The notes: generated by a model from the letters alone, not told the origin. DNA of 64,000 nt from Neorhizobium sp. UBA7851 (GCA_002500765.1 DLSX01000126.1:9466-73465), one strand, 5' to 3'. Shown: positions 1 through 13,677, numbered from the stretch's first letter. A program made the numbers and translations.

Positions 1-7
1 GTGGTTG

Positions 8-724
8 TCAGGCGGCGCCGCGGCCAAGCCCTATCAGCCTGGCAGCCGCACTGCGCGTCATTCTTGTCGGCATCAGCCGCAGAACTTCCGCGGCATAGGC
101 GCGGACATTCCCCTTTGCCTTCTCGACATTGCTGACCCTCGACGCATCCATGCTGTAAAGCGTGCCACCAGTCTCGAACAATTCCTTGAAGGCTGTCCGC
201 TCGCCGATCGGCGTTGTCAGCACGTTGACGCCCTTGGCTGCAAGCAGTCCCTTGATCGCCAGCAGCGCCTTGGTGGTAACCATCGACGTCACCCGGGTCA
301 GCACCACGGAATGGGCGATATCGAGCCTTCCCTTTTCCTTCATCAACGCCAGAAGATCGAGGATCTGCGCAGCCCCCTTGGCGTCCATCGCCGATCCCTG
401 GACCGGGATGAAAACATGATCGGAAAGCCCGAGCGCTGTCGTCACCAGCGCATCGCGTGCACCGGCAAGATCGATGATGAAATAGTCCGTTACCGGCGCC
501 ATCTCGCGCAGATGACAGTGAAGCGAGGCAATCGTCACTTCCGAGATCACCTCGATATTGCGCACCCTGCCGGACGTCTCCTGCCACTGGCTGATCCAGC
601 GCTGCGGATCGGCATCGATTATGGTGACACGAAAGCCCTGGTGGGCAAGTTCGGTCGCCAGCAGAAGTGCTGCGGTCGTCTTGCCCGCGCCGCCCTTGGC
701 ATTGGCGAAAGATATGACTGGCAT
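8..724 (-). CDS. ParA/MinD-family ATPase, VirC1-like
   Basis: This is a P-loop ATPase of the ParA/MinD superfamily, about 238 residues. A deviant Walker A motif (KGGAGKTT) starts at about residue 9, IIDADPQ follows near residue 36, and DYFIIDLAG gives the Walker B region. These features are typical of ParA-type proteins that position DNA or protein complexes; the RWISQW segment after the DADP motif recalls VirC1-type ParA proteins. I chose the ATG just before [11 protein letters not shown], because upstream in-frame sequence is not ParA-like. No parB gene or partner lies beside it, so it is probably an orphan ParA rather than a replicon partition system. The cargo is unknown. Confidence 0.85.
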   Translation of the reverse strand: MPVISFANAKGGAGKTTAALLLATELAHQGFRVTIIDADPQRWISQWQETSGRVRNIEVISEVTIASLHCHLREMAPVTDYFIIDLAGARDALVTTALGLSDHVFIPVQGSAMDAKGAAQILDLLALMKEKGRLDIAHSVVLTRVTSMVTTKALLAIKGLLAAKGVNVLTTPIGERTAFKELFETGGTLYSMDASRVSNVEKAKGNVRAYAAEVLRLMPTRMTRSAAARLIGLGRGAA

Positions 725-926
725 TTTCCATCCCTGGAGGTGACGAGCCGCATTGCTCTGCAGGCATCCCCGAAGCATGGGGCCTAACAGGTCGTATCCT
801 TTCCAAGCATGGTTAATCAAAGGTTAATGCCGCATTGCAGGGCAAGTATCCGATCGAAGTGATGCAACACTGCATCAGAAAGCGGCCGCCTTATCAGCGA
901 CCGCCCTGTTTCGTCTCCGTTTCAGC

Positions 927-2426
927 TCAGGCGAGCGATGCCGCCTCCTTGTGTCCCATGGCGAATTCCTCCTCGGGCGACAGAATCAGCCGGTGTCGCC
1001 CGACGATTGCGAAATAGGCGATCGCCACCGCAAACCACACCACGACCCAGACCACACCCTTGAAGAAGTTCGGATCCTGGATCTGGTAGATCAAGGTCAC
1101 GACCGCGATCCCGATCGTCAGGGCAGCGCCCGGGATGCCAAGCGGCGAGCGGAACGGCCGCTCGATATTCGGCAGTTTCTTGCGCAGGATGATGAAGGAG
1201 ATCGCCTGCATGATGTAGGAGAACATCGCCCCGAATACCGCCATGTTGAGCAGCACGACACCGATCACCGCCCCGCCCTGCTCCGCGCCAAGCGCGAACC
1301 AGATGACGAGCATGACCGAGAGACCGACCGCCGCCCCCGCCATCATCGCCACATAGGGCGTCTTGTAGACGGGGTGGGTGACGGAAAGCGCAGTCGGGAA
1401 ATAGCCGGCGCGCGACAGCGAATAGATCTGCCGCCCCTGTGCATAAAGGATCGTGTGGAAACTGGCGATCAGGCCCGTCAGCGCCACAAGCCCGAGGATG
1501 ACCACGCCACCATCGCCATAAACCGCCTTGAAGCCATCGAGCAATGGTTCAAGTGCCGAACCGAGATGGAAGGCGCCGACACCCGGAAGCGACGGATTGA
1601 GCAGCACGATCATGAACGCGGACACCATCAAGGTGATGATGCCGAGAATGATGCCCTTCGGCATGTCGCGCTTCGGATCGACCGATTCCTCCGCTGCCAG
1701 CGGCAATTGTTCGATCGCCAGGAACAGCCACACGGCAAAAGGCAACGTCGCCAGAACACCGGAAATGCCGAAAGGGAACCAGTCGCCATTGCCGTCCGGC
1801 AGTTCGATCGCTGCACCATCCGGCCCGACGCCGATATTGAGCGCCCACCGGTTGAAATCCATGTTCGGGATGGCGCTGATCCAGAAGAAGACCAGCACCG
1901 CCAGCGAAACGAGCGTGATCACCAGCGTCACCTTGAACGACAGCTCCAGCCCGAACACGTTGAGCGACAGGAAAACCGCATAAAACAGGACCCATAAAAG
2001 CGGCGAATAAACCGGATCAAGCCCGAGGATCGAGTTCACGTACGCGGTAATGAAGGTGACGATGACGGCCGGTGTCAGCACATATTCGACGTTTTCGCAA
2101 AGCCCGGTGAGGAAACCGCCCCATGGCCCCATGGCCGTGCGGGCAAAGGAATAGGCCGCTCCCGTATGCGGTAGCGCCGGGCTCATTTCGGCGATAGAGA
2201 AGGTCAGGCCCAGATACATGACAGCGATGATCATGCCGGCGACCAGCATGCCACCCCAGCCGCCGGTGGCGAAACCGAAATTCCAGCCGGAAAAATGGCC
2301 GGAAATCACGGCGCCCACCCCGAGCGCCCAAAGCGACCAGACCCCGGCATAGCGCGATAGTCCACGCTTATCGAAATAGGATGCGTCGGCCTTCTTGTAG
2401 CTGACGCCAGCAGATGAACTTTCCAT
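927..2426 (-). CDS. APC-family amino acid/amine permease, ethanolamine permease-like
   Basis: A polytopic inner-membrane transporter of about 499 residues with about 12 hydrophobic segments, belonging to the amino acid-polyamine-organocation superfamily. The N-terminal stretch (YFDKRGLSRYAGVWSLWALGVGAVISG) and the IAEMSPALPHTGAAYSFAR segment resemble ethanolamine permeases, which import ethanolamine as a carbon and nitrogen source. The chosen ATG follows a GGAG box; the longer in-frame start adds only six residues. No eutBC ammonia-lyase genes are visible in the window, so the substrate rests on family resemblance alone. Confidence 0.8.
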   Translation of the reverse strand: MESSSAGVSYKKADASYFDKRGLSRYAGVWSLWALGVGAVISGHFSGWNFGFATGGWGGMLVAGMIIAVMYLGLTFSIAEMSPALPHTGAAYSFARTAMGPWGGFLTGLCENVEYVLTPAVIVTFITAYVNSILGLDPVYSPLLWVLFYAVFLSLNVFGLELSFKVTLVITLVSLAVLVFFWISAIPNMDFNRWALNIGVGPDGAAIELPDGNGDWFPFGISGVLATLPFAVWLFLAIEQLPLAAEESVDPKRDMPKGIILGIITLMVSAFMIVLLNPSLPGVGAFHLGSALEPLLDGFKAVYGDGGVVILGLVALTGLIASFHTILYAQGRQIYSLSRAGYFPTALSVTHPVYKTPYVAMMAGAAVGLSVMLVIWFALGAEQGGAVIGVVLLNMAVFGAMFSYIMQAISFIILRKKLPNIERPFRSPLGIPGAALTIGIAVVTLIYQIQDPNFFKGVVWVVVWFAVAIAYFAIVGRHRLILSPEEEFAMGHKEAASLA

Positions 2427-2948
2427 TCCCCTTCTCCTGCTCAAAGCAAAGGCTCCGGCCCCAGCGGCCGGACACGCCCATGAACCGGCCAGACCCGATA
2501 TTTCGGTGTCCGGTCCACACAGCTCTGACGTCTCCCAGGAGGATCTTGTCCAACGCGCCCCTTGAGGCCTCGCCGTCTTTCAGGTCAGTCGCGATCCCTC
2601 GGCTGATCCTTTTGAAAGGTATTTCTCTGAATTTTCCGGACCACGACAGTCTCCAATCGGCGGACGGAAAGCGTAAATGAAATATTGTCGTCAGCATTCT
2701 TCACTTTCAAGTTGTCGTCAAATGGAACTTCACACTTCGTCTGGCCAAATTGCGCCTTCCGTGTTCCATCCACGACGTTCCCGCTTGGTTATCCACAGCC
2801 GCCGGACCGACGTTTTTGACTATGGCGAAAAAAATGCTTTGAAAGCTGAGGCTTATGGTCCGATGATCGGATCCTCGCCTGTCACATACAGTTCACGATA
2901 CGGCTCTACGAGTCGCCGCCGACACGAACAAACCTCAGGAGGACTTCC
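2427..2948. other. Divergent intergenic region
   Basis: About 520 bases separate the divergently transcribed permease and ABC-transporter operons. It must hold both promoters. I found no convincing gene, terminator, riboswitch or strong inverted repeat; short open frames here lack ribosome sites and protein-like composition. Confidence 0.6.
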
Positions 2949-4052
2949 GTGCTCAAAAACGCTCATCGCCTGCTTTCGCTGACGACTGCCGCAGTCGTTG
3001 CATCCACAAGCTTCGCTTTTGCCGAGCCGAGTGCTGAACTGATCGCAGCCGCCAAGAAGGAAGGCTCGCTGACGACCATCGCCCTGCCGCACAGCTGGTG
3101 CGGTTACGGCGACATCATTGCCGGTTTCAAGGCGAAGTACGGTATCGAGGTCAACGAACTGAACCCGGACGCAAGCTCGGGCGACGAGATCGAAGCCATC
3201 AAGGCCAACAAGGGCAACACCGGCCCGCAGGCGCCTGACGTGATCGACGTCGGCCTCTCCTTCGGCCCCTCCTCCAAGGCTGAGGGCCTGATCCAGCCGT
3301 ATAAGGTATCCACGTGGGATTCGATCCCGGATGATGCCAAGGATTCCGAAGGTTACTGGTACGGCGATTATTACGGCGTCCTCTCCTTTGTCGTGAACAC
3401 CGACATCGTCAAGGAACTGCCGAAGGACTGGAAGGACCTGACCAAGCCCGACTACGCCAATTCGGTAGCGCTTGCCGGTGACCCGCGCGGTTCCAACCAG
3501 GCCGTCCAAGCCGTCTACGCAGCCGGTCTCGCAGGTGGCGAAACCGATGCCACCAAGGCTGGCGAAGCCGGTCTGGCGCTTTTCTCGGAAATCAACAAGG
3601 CCGGCAATTTCGTGCCTGTCATCGGCAAGTCCGCTTCGCTTGCTCAGGGCTCCACCCCGATCGTCATCGCCTGGGACTATAACGGTCTCTCCTGGCGCGA
3701 CACGCTGAAGGGCAACCCGCCACTCGAAGTCGTCGTTCCGGAAACGGGCGTCGTCGCCGGCGTCTACGTCCAGGCGATCTCCGCCTTCGCTCCGCACCCG
3801 AACGCTGCCAAGCTGTGGATGGAATACCTGTATTCCGACGAAGGGCAGCTCGGCTACCTGAAGGGCTATTGCCACCCGATCCGCTTCAACGATCTTGCCA
3901 AGAACAACAAGATCCCGAAGGAAATGCTCGACGCCCTGCCGCCGGCAGCCGCCTACGAGAAGGCCAAGTTCCCGACGCTCGACGAACAGGCTGCAGGCAA
4001 GACCGCCATCACCACCAAGTGGGATAGCGTCGTCGGCGCAAACGTACAGTAA
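2949..4052 (+). CDS. ABC transporter periplasmic substrate-binding protein
   Basis: An exported solute-binding protein of about 367 residues. It has a Sec signal peptide (charged start, hydrophobic core, cleavage near SFAFA/EP) and an extracellular solute-binding fold of the iron/polyamine/phosphonate cluster (AAKKEGSLT near the mature N terminus, DVIDVGLSF, YYGVLSFVVNTD). It starts with GTG behind a good AGGAGG box. The ligand cannot be read from sequence. It opens a four-gene uptake operon with two permeases and an ATPase, and a hairpin follows it that may keep its transcript more abundant than those of the membrane subunits. Confidence 0.88.
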   Translation: MLKNAHRLLSLTTAAVVASTSFAFAEPSAELIAAAKKEGSLTTIALPHSWCGYGDIIAGFKAKYGIEVNELNPDASSGDEIEAIKANKGNTGPQAPDVIDVGLSFGPSSKAEGLIQPYKVSTWDSIPDDAKDSEGYWYGDYYGVLSFVVNTDIVKELPKDWKDLTKPDYANSVALAGDPRGSNQAVQAVYAAGLAGGETDATKAGEAGLALFSEINKAGNFVPVIGKSASLAQGSTPIVIAWDYNGLSWRDTLKGNPPLEVVVPETGVVAGVYVQAISAFAPHPNAAKLWMEYLYSDEGQLGYLKGYCHPIRFNDLAKNNKIPKEMLDALPPAAAYEKAKFPTLDEQAAGKTAITTKWDSVVGANVQ

Positions 4053-4060
4053 CATCTCCA

Positions 4061-4092
4061 GCCTCCCCGCCTCATGGCGGGGAGGCTTTCTT
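4061..4092 (+). terminator. Intra-operon hairpin after the binding-protein gene
   Basis: A perfect 11-bp stem (GCCTCCCCGCC / GGCGGGGAGGC) with a 4-base loop is followed by a pyrimidine-rich run with several T. It lies just after the binding-protein stop and before the first permease. It probably acts as a partial terminator or 3'-end stabiliser giving more binding protein than permease. Confidence 0.75.
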
Positions 4093-4118
4093 TCCTTCTC
4101 CCACAGAAGCGCTCCCTC

Positions 4119-4994
4119 ATGGCAACGGCATCCTCGTCCTTTATCGACAGACGTACCGTCATCGATTGGCTCGGCATCGCGCCGTTCATGATCTTCGCTC
4201 TGATGTTCCTGGTCGTCCCGACACTCTATCTCGTCATCGGCGCCTTCTTCACGCCGGACGGACAGTTCACCTTCAAGAATATCGCCGACCTGTTCACGCC
4301 GACGATCATGTCGGCCTACTGGATCTCCATCAAGGTTTCCTTCGCCTCATCGCTCGGCGGTGCGTTGATCGGCTTCTTCCTCGCCTGGGCAATCGTGCTC
4401 GGCGGCCTGCCCTCCTGGATCCGTTCCGGCCTTCTGACCTTTTCCGGCGTCGCCTCGAATTTCGCCGGCGTGCCGCTTGCCTTCGCCTTCATCGCCACGC
4501 TAGGCCGCACCGGCCTCGTGACGGTCTTCCTGCGCGACTGGTTCGGCTTCAACCTTTATTCGACCGGCTTCAATCTTCTCTCCTTTGTCGGTCTGACCGT
4601 TACCTACATGTTCTTCCAGATCCCGCTGATGGTATTGATCCTGACGCCTGCGCTGGACGGCCTGAAGAAGGAATGGCGCGAGGCCTCCGAAATCCTCGGC
4701 GCTTCGACCTGGCAATACTGGCGGATGGTGGCCTTCCCGATCCTCTGGCCGAGCCTTCTCGGCACCAGCCTGCTGCTCTTTGCCAACGCCTTCGGCGCCA
4801 TCGCCACGGCCTATGCGCTCACCGGCTCCTCACTCAACATCGTTCCGATCCTGCTTTATGCGCAGATCCGCGGCGACGTGCTGCATAATCCCAATCTCGG
4901 TTATGCGCTGGCGCTCGGCATGATCGTCATCACAGGCCTCTCCAACATTCTCTATATCTGGTTGCGCATGCGCGCCGAACGCTGGCAGAAGTGA
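4119..4994 (+). CDS. ABC transporter inner-membrane permease, subunit 1
   Basis: A binding-protein-dependent transport permease of about 291 residues with about six hydrophobic segments. The EAA loop that contacts the ATPase is visible (EASEILGASTWQYWRMVAFP, about residue 190). I chose the internal ATG (MATASSSFIDRR) because the upstream in-frame start lies inside the preceding hairpin. The second permease begins 10 bases after its stop. Confidence 0.88.
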   Translation: MATASSSFIDRRTVIDWLGIAPFMIFALMFLVVPTLYLVIGAFFTPDGQFTFKNIADLFTPTIMSAYWISIKVSFASSLGGALIGFFLAWAIVLGGLPSWIRSGLLTFSGVASNFAGVPLAFAFIATLGRTGLVTVFLRDWFGFNLYSTGFNLLSFVGLTVTYMFFQIPLMVLILTPALDGLKKEWREASEILGASTWQYWRMVAFPILWPSLLGTSLLLFANAFGAIATAYALTGSSLNIVPILLYAQIRGDVLHNPNLGYALALGMIVITGLSNILYIWLRMRAERWQK

Positions 4995-5004
4995 GGGGCA
5001 AACG

Positions 5005-5793
5005 ATGAAGATGACCAAATTCTTCGCCTGGCTCGCCATCGCCATCGGCGTCATCTATTTCTTCATACCACTGCTCGGCACGTTCGAATTCTCTTTGCGC
5101 ATGCGCCGCGGCGAATATTCCTTCGATGCCTATGGCTCAGTGTTTTCCGACGTCCAGTTCCAGCAGACCTTCGGTTTCTCTATCCTGATGGCGCTGTTCA
5201 CCATCGCCTTCGGCATGCTGCTTGTCGTTCCGACAGCCTATTGGGTACGTCTGCGCCTGCCTCAGATGCGCCCCGTCGTCGAGTTTGTCACGCTGATGCC
5301 GCTCGTCATCCCGGCGATCGTCATCGTTTTCGGCTACCTGCGCCTCTACAATTCATCATCCTATATTCCGTTTACCGGCTCGACCTTCGGAACCAATGTT
5401 CTGCTGGTCATGTCCTACATCACCCTGTCGCTGCCCTACATGTACCGCTCGGTCGACACGGCAATGCGCACGATCGACGTGCGTACCCTGACGGAGGCAG
5501 CCGAAATTCTCGGCGCCAAGTGGCCGACGATCCTGTTTCGTTGCATCTTCCCGAATGTCATGTCCGGCGTGCTGTCCGGCGCCTTTATCACCTTCGCCAT
5601 CGTCATGGGCGAGTTCACCATGGCAGCCCTTCTCAATCGCCCGGCCTTCGGCCCCTATTTGCAGCTCGTCGGCGCCAACAAGGCCTACGAGCCCTCCGCA
5701 CTCGCCGTCATCGCCTTTGCCATGACCTGGCTTTCCATGGGCCTCATCCAGCTCGTTTCCCGTCTCAGCAAGATGGCGCCCTCCCGTGTTTAA
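5005..5793 (+). CDS. ABC transporter inner-membrane permease, subunit 2
   Basis: The second permease of the same importer, about 262 residues with about six membrane segments. Its EAA loop reads EAAEILGAKWPTILFRCIFP near residue 165. The start has a GAGGGG box. It should pair with subunit 1 as a heterodimer in the inner membrane and is followed after 25 bases by the ATPase gene. Confidence 0.88.
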   Translation: MKMTKFFAWLAIAIGVIYFFIPLLGTFEFSLRMRRGEYSFDAYGSVFSDVQFQQTFGFSILMALFTIAFGMLLVVPTAYWVRLRLPQMRPVVEFVTLMPLVIPAIVIVFGYLRLYNSSSYIPFTGSTFGTNVLLVMSYITLSLPYMYRSVDTAMRTIDVRTLTEAAEILGAKWPTILFRCIFPNVMSGVLSGAFITFAIVMGEFTMAALLNRPAFGPYLQLVGANKAYEPSALAVIAFAMTWLSMGLIQLVSRLSKMAPSRV

Positions 5794-5818
5794 TGGCCGC
5801 GCCTAAGGAATTCCGCCC

Positions 5819-6880
5819 ATGTCCTTCCTCGTCATCGACAGCCTCAAGAAGAGTTTTGGCCAGACCCAGGTCGTCAAGGATTTCAACATGTCGATCGAGA
5901 AAGGCGAATTCATCTCCTTTCTCGGACCGTCCGGCTGCGGCAAGACGACGATCCTCCGAATGATCGCAGGCTTCGAGACACCGACTGACGGCACGATCAC
6001 CATCAACGGCAAGAACCAAGCGGGACTGAAGACGAGCCAGCGCAATATCGGCATGGTGTTTCAAGCCTATGCGCTCTTCCCAAACATGAACGTTTTCGAC
6101 AATGTCGCCTTCGGCCTCAAGGTCGCAGGCATGCCGAAGGCAGAGATCGAGGCGCGGGTGAAAGAGATGCTGAAGCTCATTCATCTCGAACATCTCGCAG
6201 ACCGCTATCCCTACCAGATGTCCGGCGGCCAGCAGCAGCGCGTGGCACTTGCGCGTGCGCTTGCGCCAAAGCCGCAGGTCCTGCTTCTCGACGAACCGCT
6301 CTCGGCCCTCGACGCAAAAATCCGCGTGTCGCTGCGTGAGGAAATCCGGCAAATCCAGCGCCAGCTCGGCATTACCACCGTCTTTGTTACCCACGATCAG
6401 GAAGAGGCACTGTCGATCTCGGACCGCATCGTCGTCATGAATGCCGGCCGGGCAGACCAGATCGGCACGCCATCGGATATCTACAATCGTCCCGCCACCC
6501 GCTTTGTCGCCTCCTTCGTCGGCACGCTCAACATCGTCGACGCCACCGTGGCCGATCCCACAGCCAACACGATCCGAATCGGTGACAACGTCATACCGTT
6601 GCGTGAACCTATTGGTGCCCTGAAGGGCGGCGAAAGCGTTGCCGTCGCGCTGCGGCCGGAAGCCGGCTCCCTGTCTGAAAGCGCCAAGGGAGACACCGCA
6701 TTGACTGGCACGGTCGTGTCGTCTCACTTCCTCGGCTCTGTCGTGCGCACCAAATTCCAGGTCGGCGGCAACCAGATTTCCTTCGACATGTTCAACGCCC
6801 CGGACAAGGCTCTGCCGCAGCCGGGCGAGACGGTCACGCTGCGCTTTGCCGCCAGCGACCTGCTGTTGATCAAGGACTGA
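5819..6880 (+). CDS. ABC transporter ATP-binding protein, PotA/FbpC-like
   Basis: The ATPase of the importer, about 353 residues. Visible motifs are Walker A GPSGCGKTT (about residue 36), the signature SGGQQQR (about 137), Walker B VLLLDEP and the switch histidine in VTHDQEEA. The C-terminal third (from about residue 240) is a TOBE-type beta domain, as in polyamine, iron and sugar importers (CUT1/PotA class). It closes the four-gene operon. Confidence 0.9.
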   Translation: MSFLVIDSLKKSFGQTQVVKDFNMSIEKGEFISFLGPSGCGKTTILRMIAGFETPTDGTITINGKNQAGLKTSQRNIGMVFQAYALFPNMNVFDNVAFGLKVAGMPKAEIEARVKEMLKLIHLEHLADRYPYQMSGGQQQRVALARALAPKPQVLLLDEPLSALDAKIRVSLREEIRQIQRQLGITTVFVTHDQEEALSISDRIVVMNAGRADQIGTPSDIYNRPATRFVASFVGTLNIVDATVADPTANTIRIGDNVIPLREPIGALKGGESVAVALRPEAGSLSESAKGDTALTGTVVSSHFLGSVVRTKFQVGGNQISFDMFNAPDKALPQPGETVTLRFAASDLLLIKD

Positions 6881-7049
6881 TCCACGCCTCGCCAGCTTGG
6901 AACCCGGCCTGTTGCCGAACTGCATCGCCATGCCGGTGGATTGACCGAGAAAACCGCCTTCAAGCCTTGATATGCGGCCCCCTATGCCGCATTCCGGTTG
7001 GCGCTATCTCCCTGAGCGGGAGGCCACCCCGTACATTCAGTTGAGTACA

Positions 7050-8399
7050 ATGTCTTCGATTACCTCATCGGCTCCTTCCGGAGCCGCCCCGCGCCGCCTG
7101 ACCTCCCAGGATTTCAGAACCCTCGGCCTCGCCGCCCTCGGCGGCGCGCTTGAATTTTATGATTTCATCATCTTCGTGTTTTTCGCGACGGTGATTGGAA
7201 AACTCTTCTTCCCACCGGATATGCCGGAATGGCTGGTGCTGATCCAGACCTTCGGCATCTTCGCCGCCGGTTATCTCATCCGCCCGCTCGGCGGCATCGT
7301 GCTCGCCCATTTCGGCGACATGTTCGGCCGCAAGAAGGTATTCGCCTTCTCGATCCTGCTGATGTCACTTTCGACACTCGGCATGGCGATCATGCCGACC
7401 TACGCGACCATCGGCGTCATGGCACCGATCCTTCTCGTCCTTATGCGCATCCTGCAGGGAGCGGCGATCGGCGGTGAAGTACCCGGCGCCTGGACCTTCG
7501 TGGCCGAACACGTCCCATTCCGTCGCGTCGGCTTCGCCTGTGGCTTCCTGACATCCGGCCTGTCGCTCGGCATCCTGCTCGGCTCGTCGATCGCAACCGT
7601 GATCAACACGGTCTTTTCGCCGGAAGCGATCGCCGACGGCGCATGGCGCATTCCGTTCTTCATCGGCGGCATATTCGGTCTGCTTTCCGTCTGGATGCGT
7701 CGCTGGCTGCAGGAAACCCCGATCTTCGCCGAGATGAAGGCAAGCCGCGCGCTTGCGCCGGAACTGCCGTTGAAAACGGTTCTGCGCGATCACCTGCGTG
7801 GCGTCATCATATCTATGCTGCTGACCTGGATTCTGTCTGCGGCAATCGTCGTCACCACGCTCATGACCGCGACCCTGCTGCAGAAGATCTACGGCTACAC
7901 GGCGCAACAGTCTCTTGCCGCCACCAGCTTCGGCACGCTGTTCCTGATCTTCGCCACTTCGGCGGCAGGCAGCGTTGTCGACCGGGTCGGTTCAGGCCGT
8001 TTCTTCACAGTAGCAGGTGTGGTTTTCGGTGCAGCCACCTGGGCCTTCTACAGCTTCGCCGGTACGTCGATCACCCTCATGTTCGCGCTTTATGCGATCA
8101 TGGGCCTTGCCGTCGGCCTCGTCGGCGCAGTGCCTTACGTGATGGTCCGCGCCTTCCCGGCCCGCGTCCGCTTTACCGGCCTGTCCTTTTCCTACAACGT
8201 TTCCTATGCGATCTTCGGTGGCCTTACTCCGATCGCGGTCACCTCGGCACTCGCCATCAACCCGATGGCGCATGCGTGGTACCTGCTCTTCATCGCAGCC
8301 CTGACGACAGGCGTCGGCATCTACCTGATGCTGCATGGCAATACCGTCGAGTCCGAAGCAGGCATCGAGGAACTGACCGCGCGGTTAGCTGAAGCGTGA
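7050..8399 (+). CDS. MFS transporter, metabolite:H+ symporter family
   Basis: A major facilitator of about 449 residues with 12 predicted membrane segments. The FGDMFGRKKVF loop between TM2 and TM3, the early GGALEFYDF motif and the RILQGAAIGGE segment resemble the metabolite:H+ symporter group (citrate, alpha-ketoglutarate, proline/betaine permeases). Substrate unknown. I preferred the ATG at MSSITSS over an upstream in-frame ATG that would add 26 uncharacteristic residues. A strong terminator follows. Confidence 0.85.
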   Translation: MSSITSSAPSGAAPRRLTSQDFRTLGLAALGGALEFYDFIIFVFFATVIGKLFFPPDMPEWLVLIQTFGIFAAGYLIRPLGGIVLAHFGDMFGRKKVFAFSILLMSLSTLGMAIMPTYATIGVMAPILLVLMRILQGAAIGGEVPGAWTFVAEHVPFRRVGFACGFLTSGLSLGILLGSSIATVINTVFSPEAIADGAWRIPFFIGGIFGLLSVWMRRWLQETPIFAEMKASRALAPELPLKTVLRDHLRGVIISMLLTWILSAAIVVTTLMTATLLQKIYGYTAQQSLAATSFGTLFLIFATSAAGSVVDRVGSGRFFTVAGVVFGAATWAFYSFAGTSITLMFALYAIMGLAVGLVGAVPYVMVRAFPARVRFTGLSFSYNVSYAIFGGLTPIAVTSALAINPMAHAWYLLFIAALTTGVGIYLMLHGNTVESEAGIEELTARLAEA

Positions 8400-8428
8400 T
8401 CACTGATTTCGATACGACTTGAAATCGG

Positions 8429-8462
8429 AAGGCCGGGAAGCAAGAACTTCCCGGCCTTTTTG
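8429..8462 (+). terminator. Rho-independent terminator of the MFS gene
   Basis: A 12-bp perfect stem (AAGGCCGGGAAG / CTTCCCGGCCTT) with a 6-base loop runs straight into a T run. It lies about 30 bases after the MFS stop. Confidence 0.9.
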
Positions 8463-8704
8463 TTAGGTGGTCAATGAAGCTGCATCTGGGTAGCTGAATA
8501 ACTATGGCCACTCGTTTCCCAGAGAGAAAAAAGCGGGCGAAAACCAGCACAATCACATACAAAAAAGCGAAGACATCGACGAACTATATTCAAATAAAAC
8601 ACCGGAATAAAAAATACAAATAAACGAAAATGAATTGACGTCAAAAATAGATGTAAATTATTATTTAAGGACAGACACAAATCCATATAGAACACGAGAA
8701 ATGC

Positions 8705-9772
8705 ATGAGAAATCACTACGAGGTCTTGGATGCATTACGTTTTATCGCCGCTGCCGGCGTTCTTTTATTTCACCTCGCGCATTGGCTGAATTTCCGCTGG
8801 TTTATGCCGAATGCTGGCATAGCAGTTGATTTTTTCTTCTGTCTCAGCGGCTTCGTGATGGTCATTGCCTACCAGCGCAAGATAACCTCACCCTCTGATC
8901 TGTTGCCATTTTTTCGCATTAGAATTCTGCGGCTATGGCCAATGATCATGCTCGCGACCTTGATCAGCGCCAGCTATCTCATCGCCAAAGGCTTTATGTC
9001 GACAGAGGCGCCGACTGCTTTAATGGTTCTCGAAGCAGCAGGCTTGTCGCTGATTTCCGCCCCCTACATGCACGCACCGGAATCCCTCGGCGGGCCTCAG
9101 GTATTTCCCTTGAACGGGCCGCAATTTTCACTGTTCTTCGAACTGTTCGCGAATGCCGTCTGGGTTGTAATTCTGATAATCTTCTCCCGGCGGCTTTATC
9201 TGGCCATCTGCATCGTTCTGGTCCTGTTTTCTGTGGCCTGCCTTGCTTATGGCTACGGCGGCGACACAACGGAAAATTTCTGGCTTGGCTTCCCGCGGGT
9301 AACCGGCTCGTTCTTCCTCGGTATTCTGGCCGGCAATCTATTCAAAAAGGACCAGGCCCCGACCATTTGGGGCCAGAGATTATTTTGGGCTTTGTTGCTG
9401 CTTACTTTGCTTGTCGCGGTTCTACCGATACCGCTGGGCAGAATTGCAACCCTCTGGACGATTGCCGCATCGCCGTTCCTGGTTATTCTCGGAGCCAGGC
9501 AAAAACTGCCGTCTCGACTGAATTCGGCGGCCACATTCAGCGGCACCCTGTCCTACCCGATCTACACCCTGCATTACCCCCTGTTCTGCTGGCTGAACGG
9601 CATCTTCGTGATGATCGTGCAGTCACAGAAAGGCTGGCTGGAAGCGGCTATACTCTTCCCCATGATCATAGCGATTTGCTATGTCGTCACGATCATGATC
9701 GAACTACCCGTCATGCGCATGCTGAGACGCGTCAACGCGCCAGCAGGAAAGAGCGTGACCGAAAATCCATAA
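8705..9772 (+). CDS. Acyltransferase 3 family membrane protein (OafA-like)
   Basis: An integral-membrane acyltransferase of about 355 residues with about ten hydrophobic segments. The N terminus shows the family pattern LDALRFIAAAGVLLFHLAHW, with the catalytic-type histidine, and FFFCLSGFVM. Such proteins O-acetylate or O-acylate surface polysaccharides, lipopolysaccharide or exported oligosaccharides. The preceding roughly 240 bases are markedly AT-rich compared with neighbours, suggesting a later acquisition. No glycosyltransferases lie beside it, so the acceptor is unknown. Confidence 0.85.
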   Translation: MRNHYEVLDALRFIAAAGVLLFHLAHWLNFRWFMPNAGIAVDFFFCLSGFVMVIAYQRKITSPSDLLPFFRIRILRLWPMIMLATLISASYLIAKGFMSTEAPTALMVLEAAGLSLISAPYMHAPESLGGPQVFPLNGPQFSLFFELFANAVWVVILIIFSRRLYLAICIVLVLFSVACLAYGYGGDTTENFWLGFPRVTGSFFLGILAGNLFKKDQAPTIWGQRLFWALLLLTLLVAVLPIPLGRIATLWTIAASPFLVILGARQKLPSRLNSAATFSGTLSYPIYTLHYPLFCWLNGIFVMIVQSQKGWLEAAILFPMIIAICYVVTIMIELPVMRMLRRVNAPAGKSVTENP

Positions 9773-9774
9773 GT

Positions 9775-9798
9775 ACCGGCATGCCTTGCAATGCCGGT
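9775..9798 (+). terminator. Weak hairpin after the acyltransferase gene
   Basis: An 8-bp stem (ACCGGCAT / ATGCCGGT) with an 8-base loop lies directly after the acyltransferase stop and is followed by a short T-containing stretch. It also sits just past the 3' end of the convergent metH gene, so it could serve either gene. Confidence 0.5.
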
Positions 9799-9838
9799 GT
9801 TGATTTACGATCGTCCGTCACACTCTACCCAAGCAGGC

Positions 9839-13624
<3,786 letters not shown>

Positions 13625-13655
13625 TCCTGATAGAGATCAAGGCAACATCCATAAT

Positions 13656-13677
13656 CATATAAAGATGCCTTTATGTG
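13656..13677. promoter_or_regulatory. Palindromic operator candidate upstream of metH
   Basis: CATATAAAG, four bases, then CTTTATGTG form a 22-bp inverted repeat with 8 of 9 arm positions matching. It lies 32 bases upstream of metH and about 140 bases from the divergent epimerase gene. Its position and symmetry suit a repressor site, for instance of a methionine-cycle (SAM/SAH-sensing) regulator; the regulator's identity is inference. Confidence 0.55.

Noticed and set aside
951..1997. Long plus-strand open frame of 348 codons
   Set aside because: It lies antisense to the permease gene and has the Arg/Asp/His-rich composition of a high-GC shadow frame.
2853..4055. Minus-strand open frame of 400 codons
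   Set aside because: Antisense to a clear binding-protein gene with signal peptide and ribosome site; no protein family pattern.
5765..6931. Minus-strand open frame of 388 codons
   Set aside because: Fully antisense to the ABC ATPase gene whose motifs are unmistakable.
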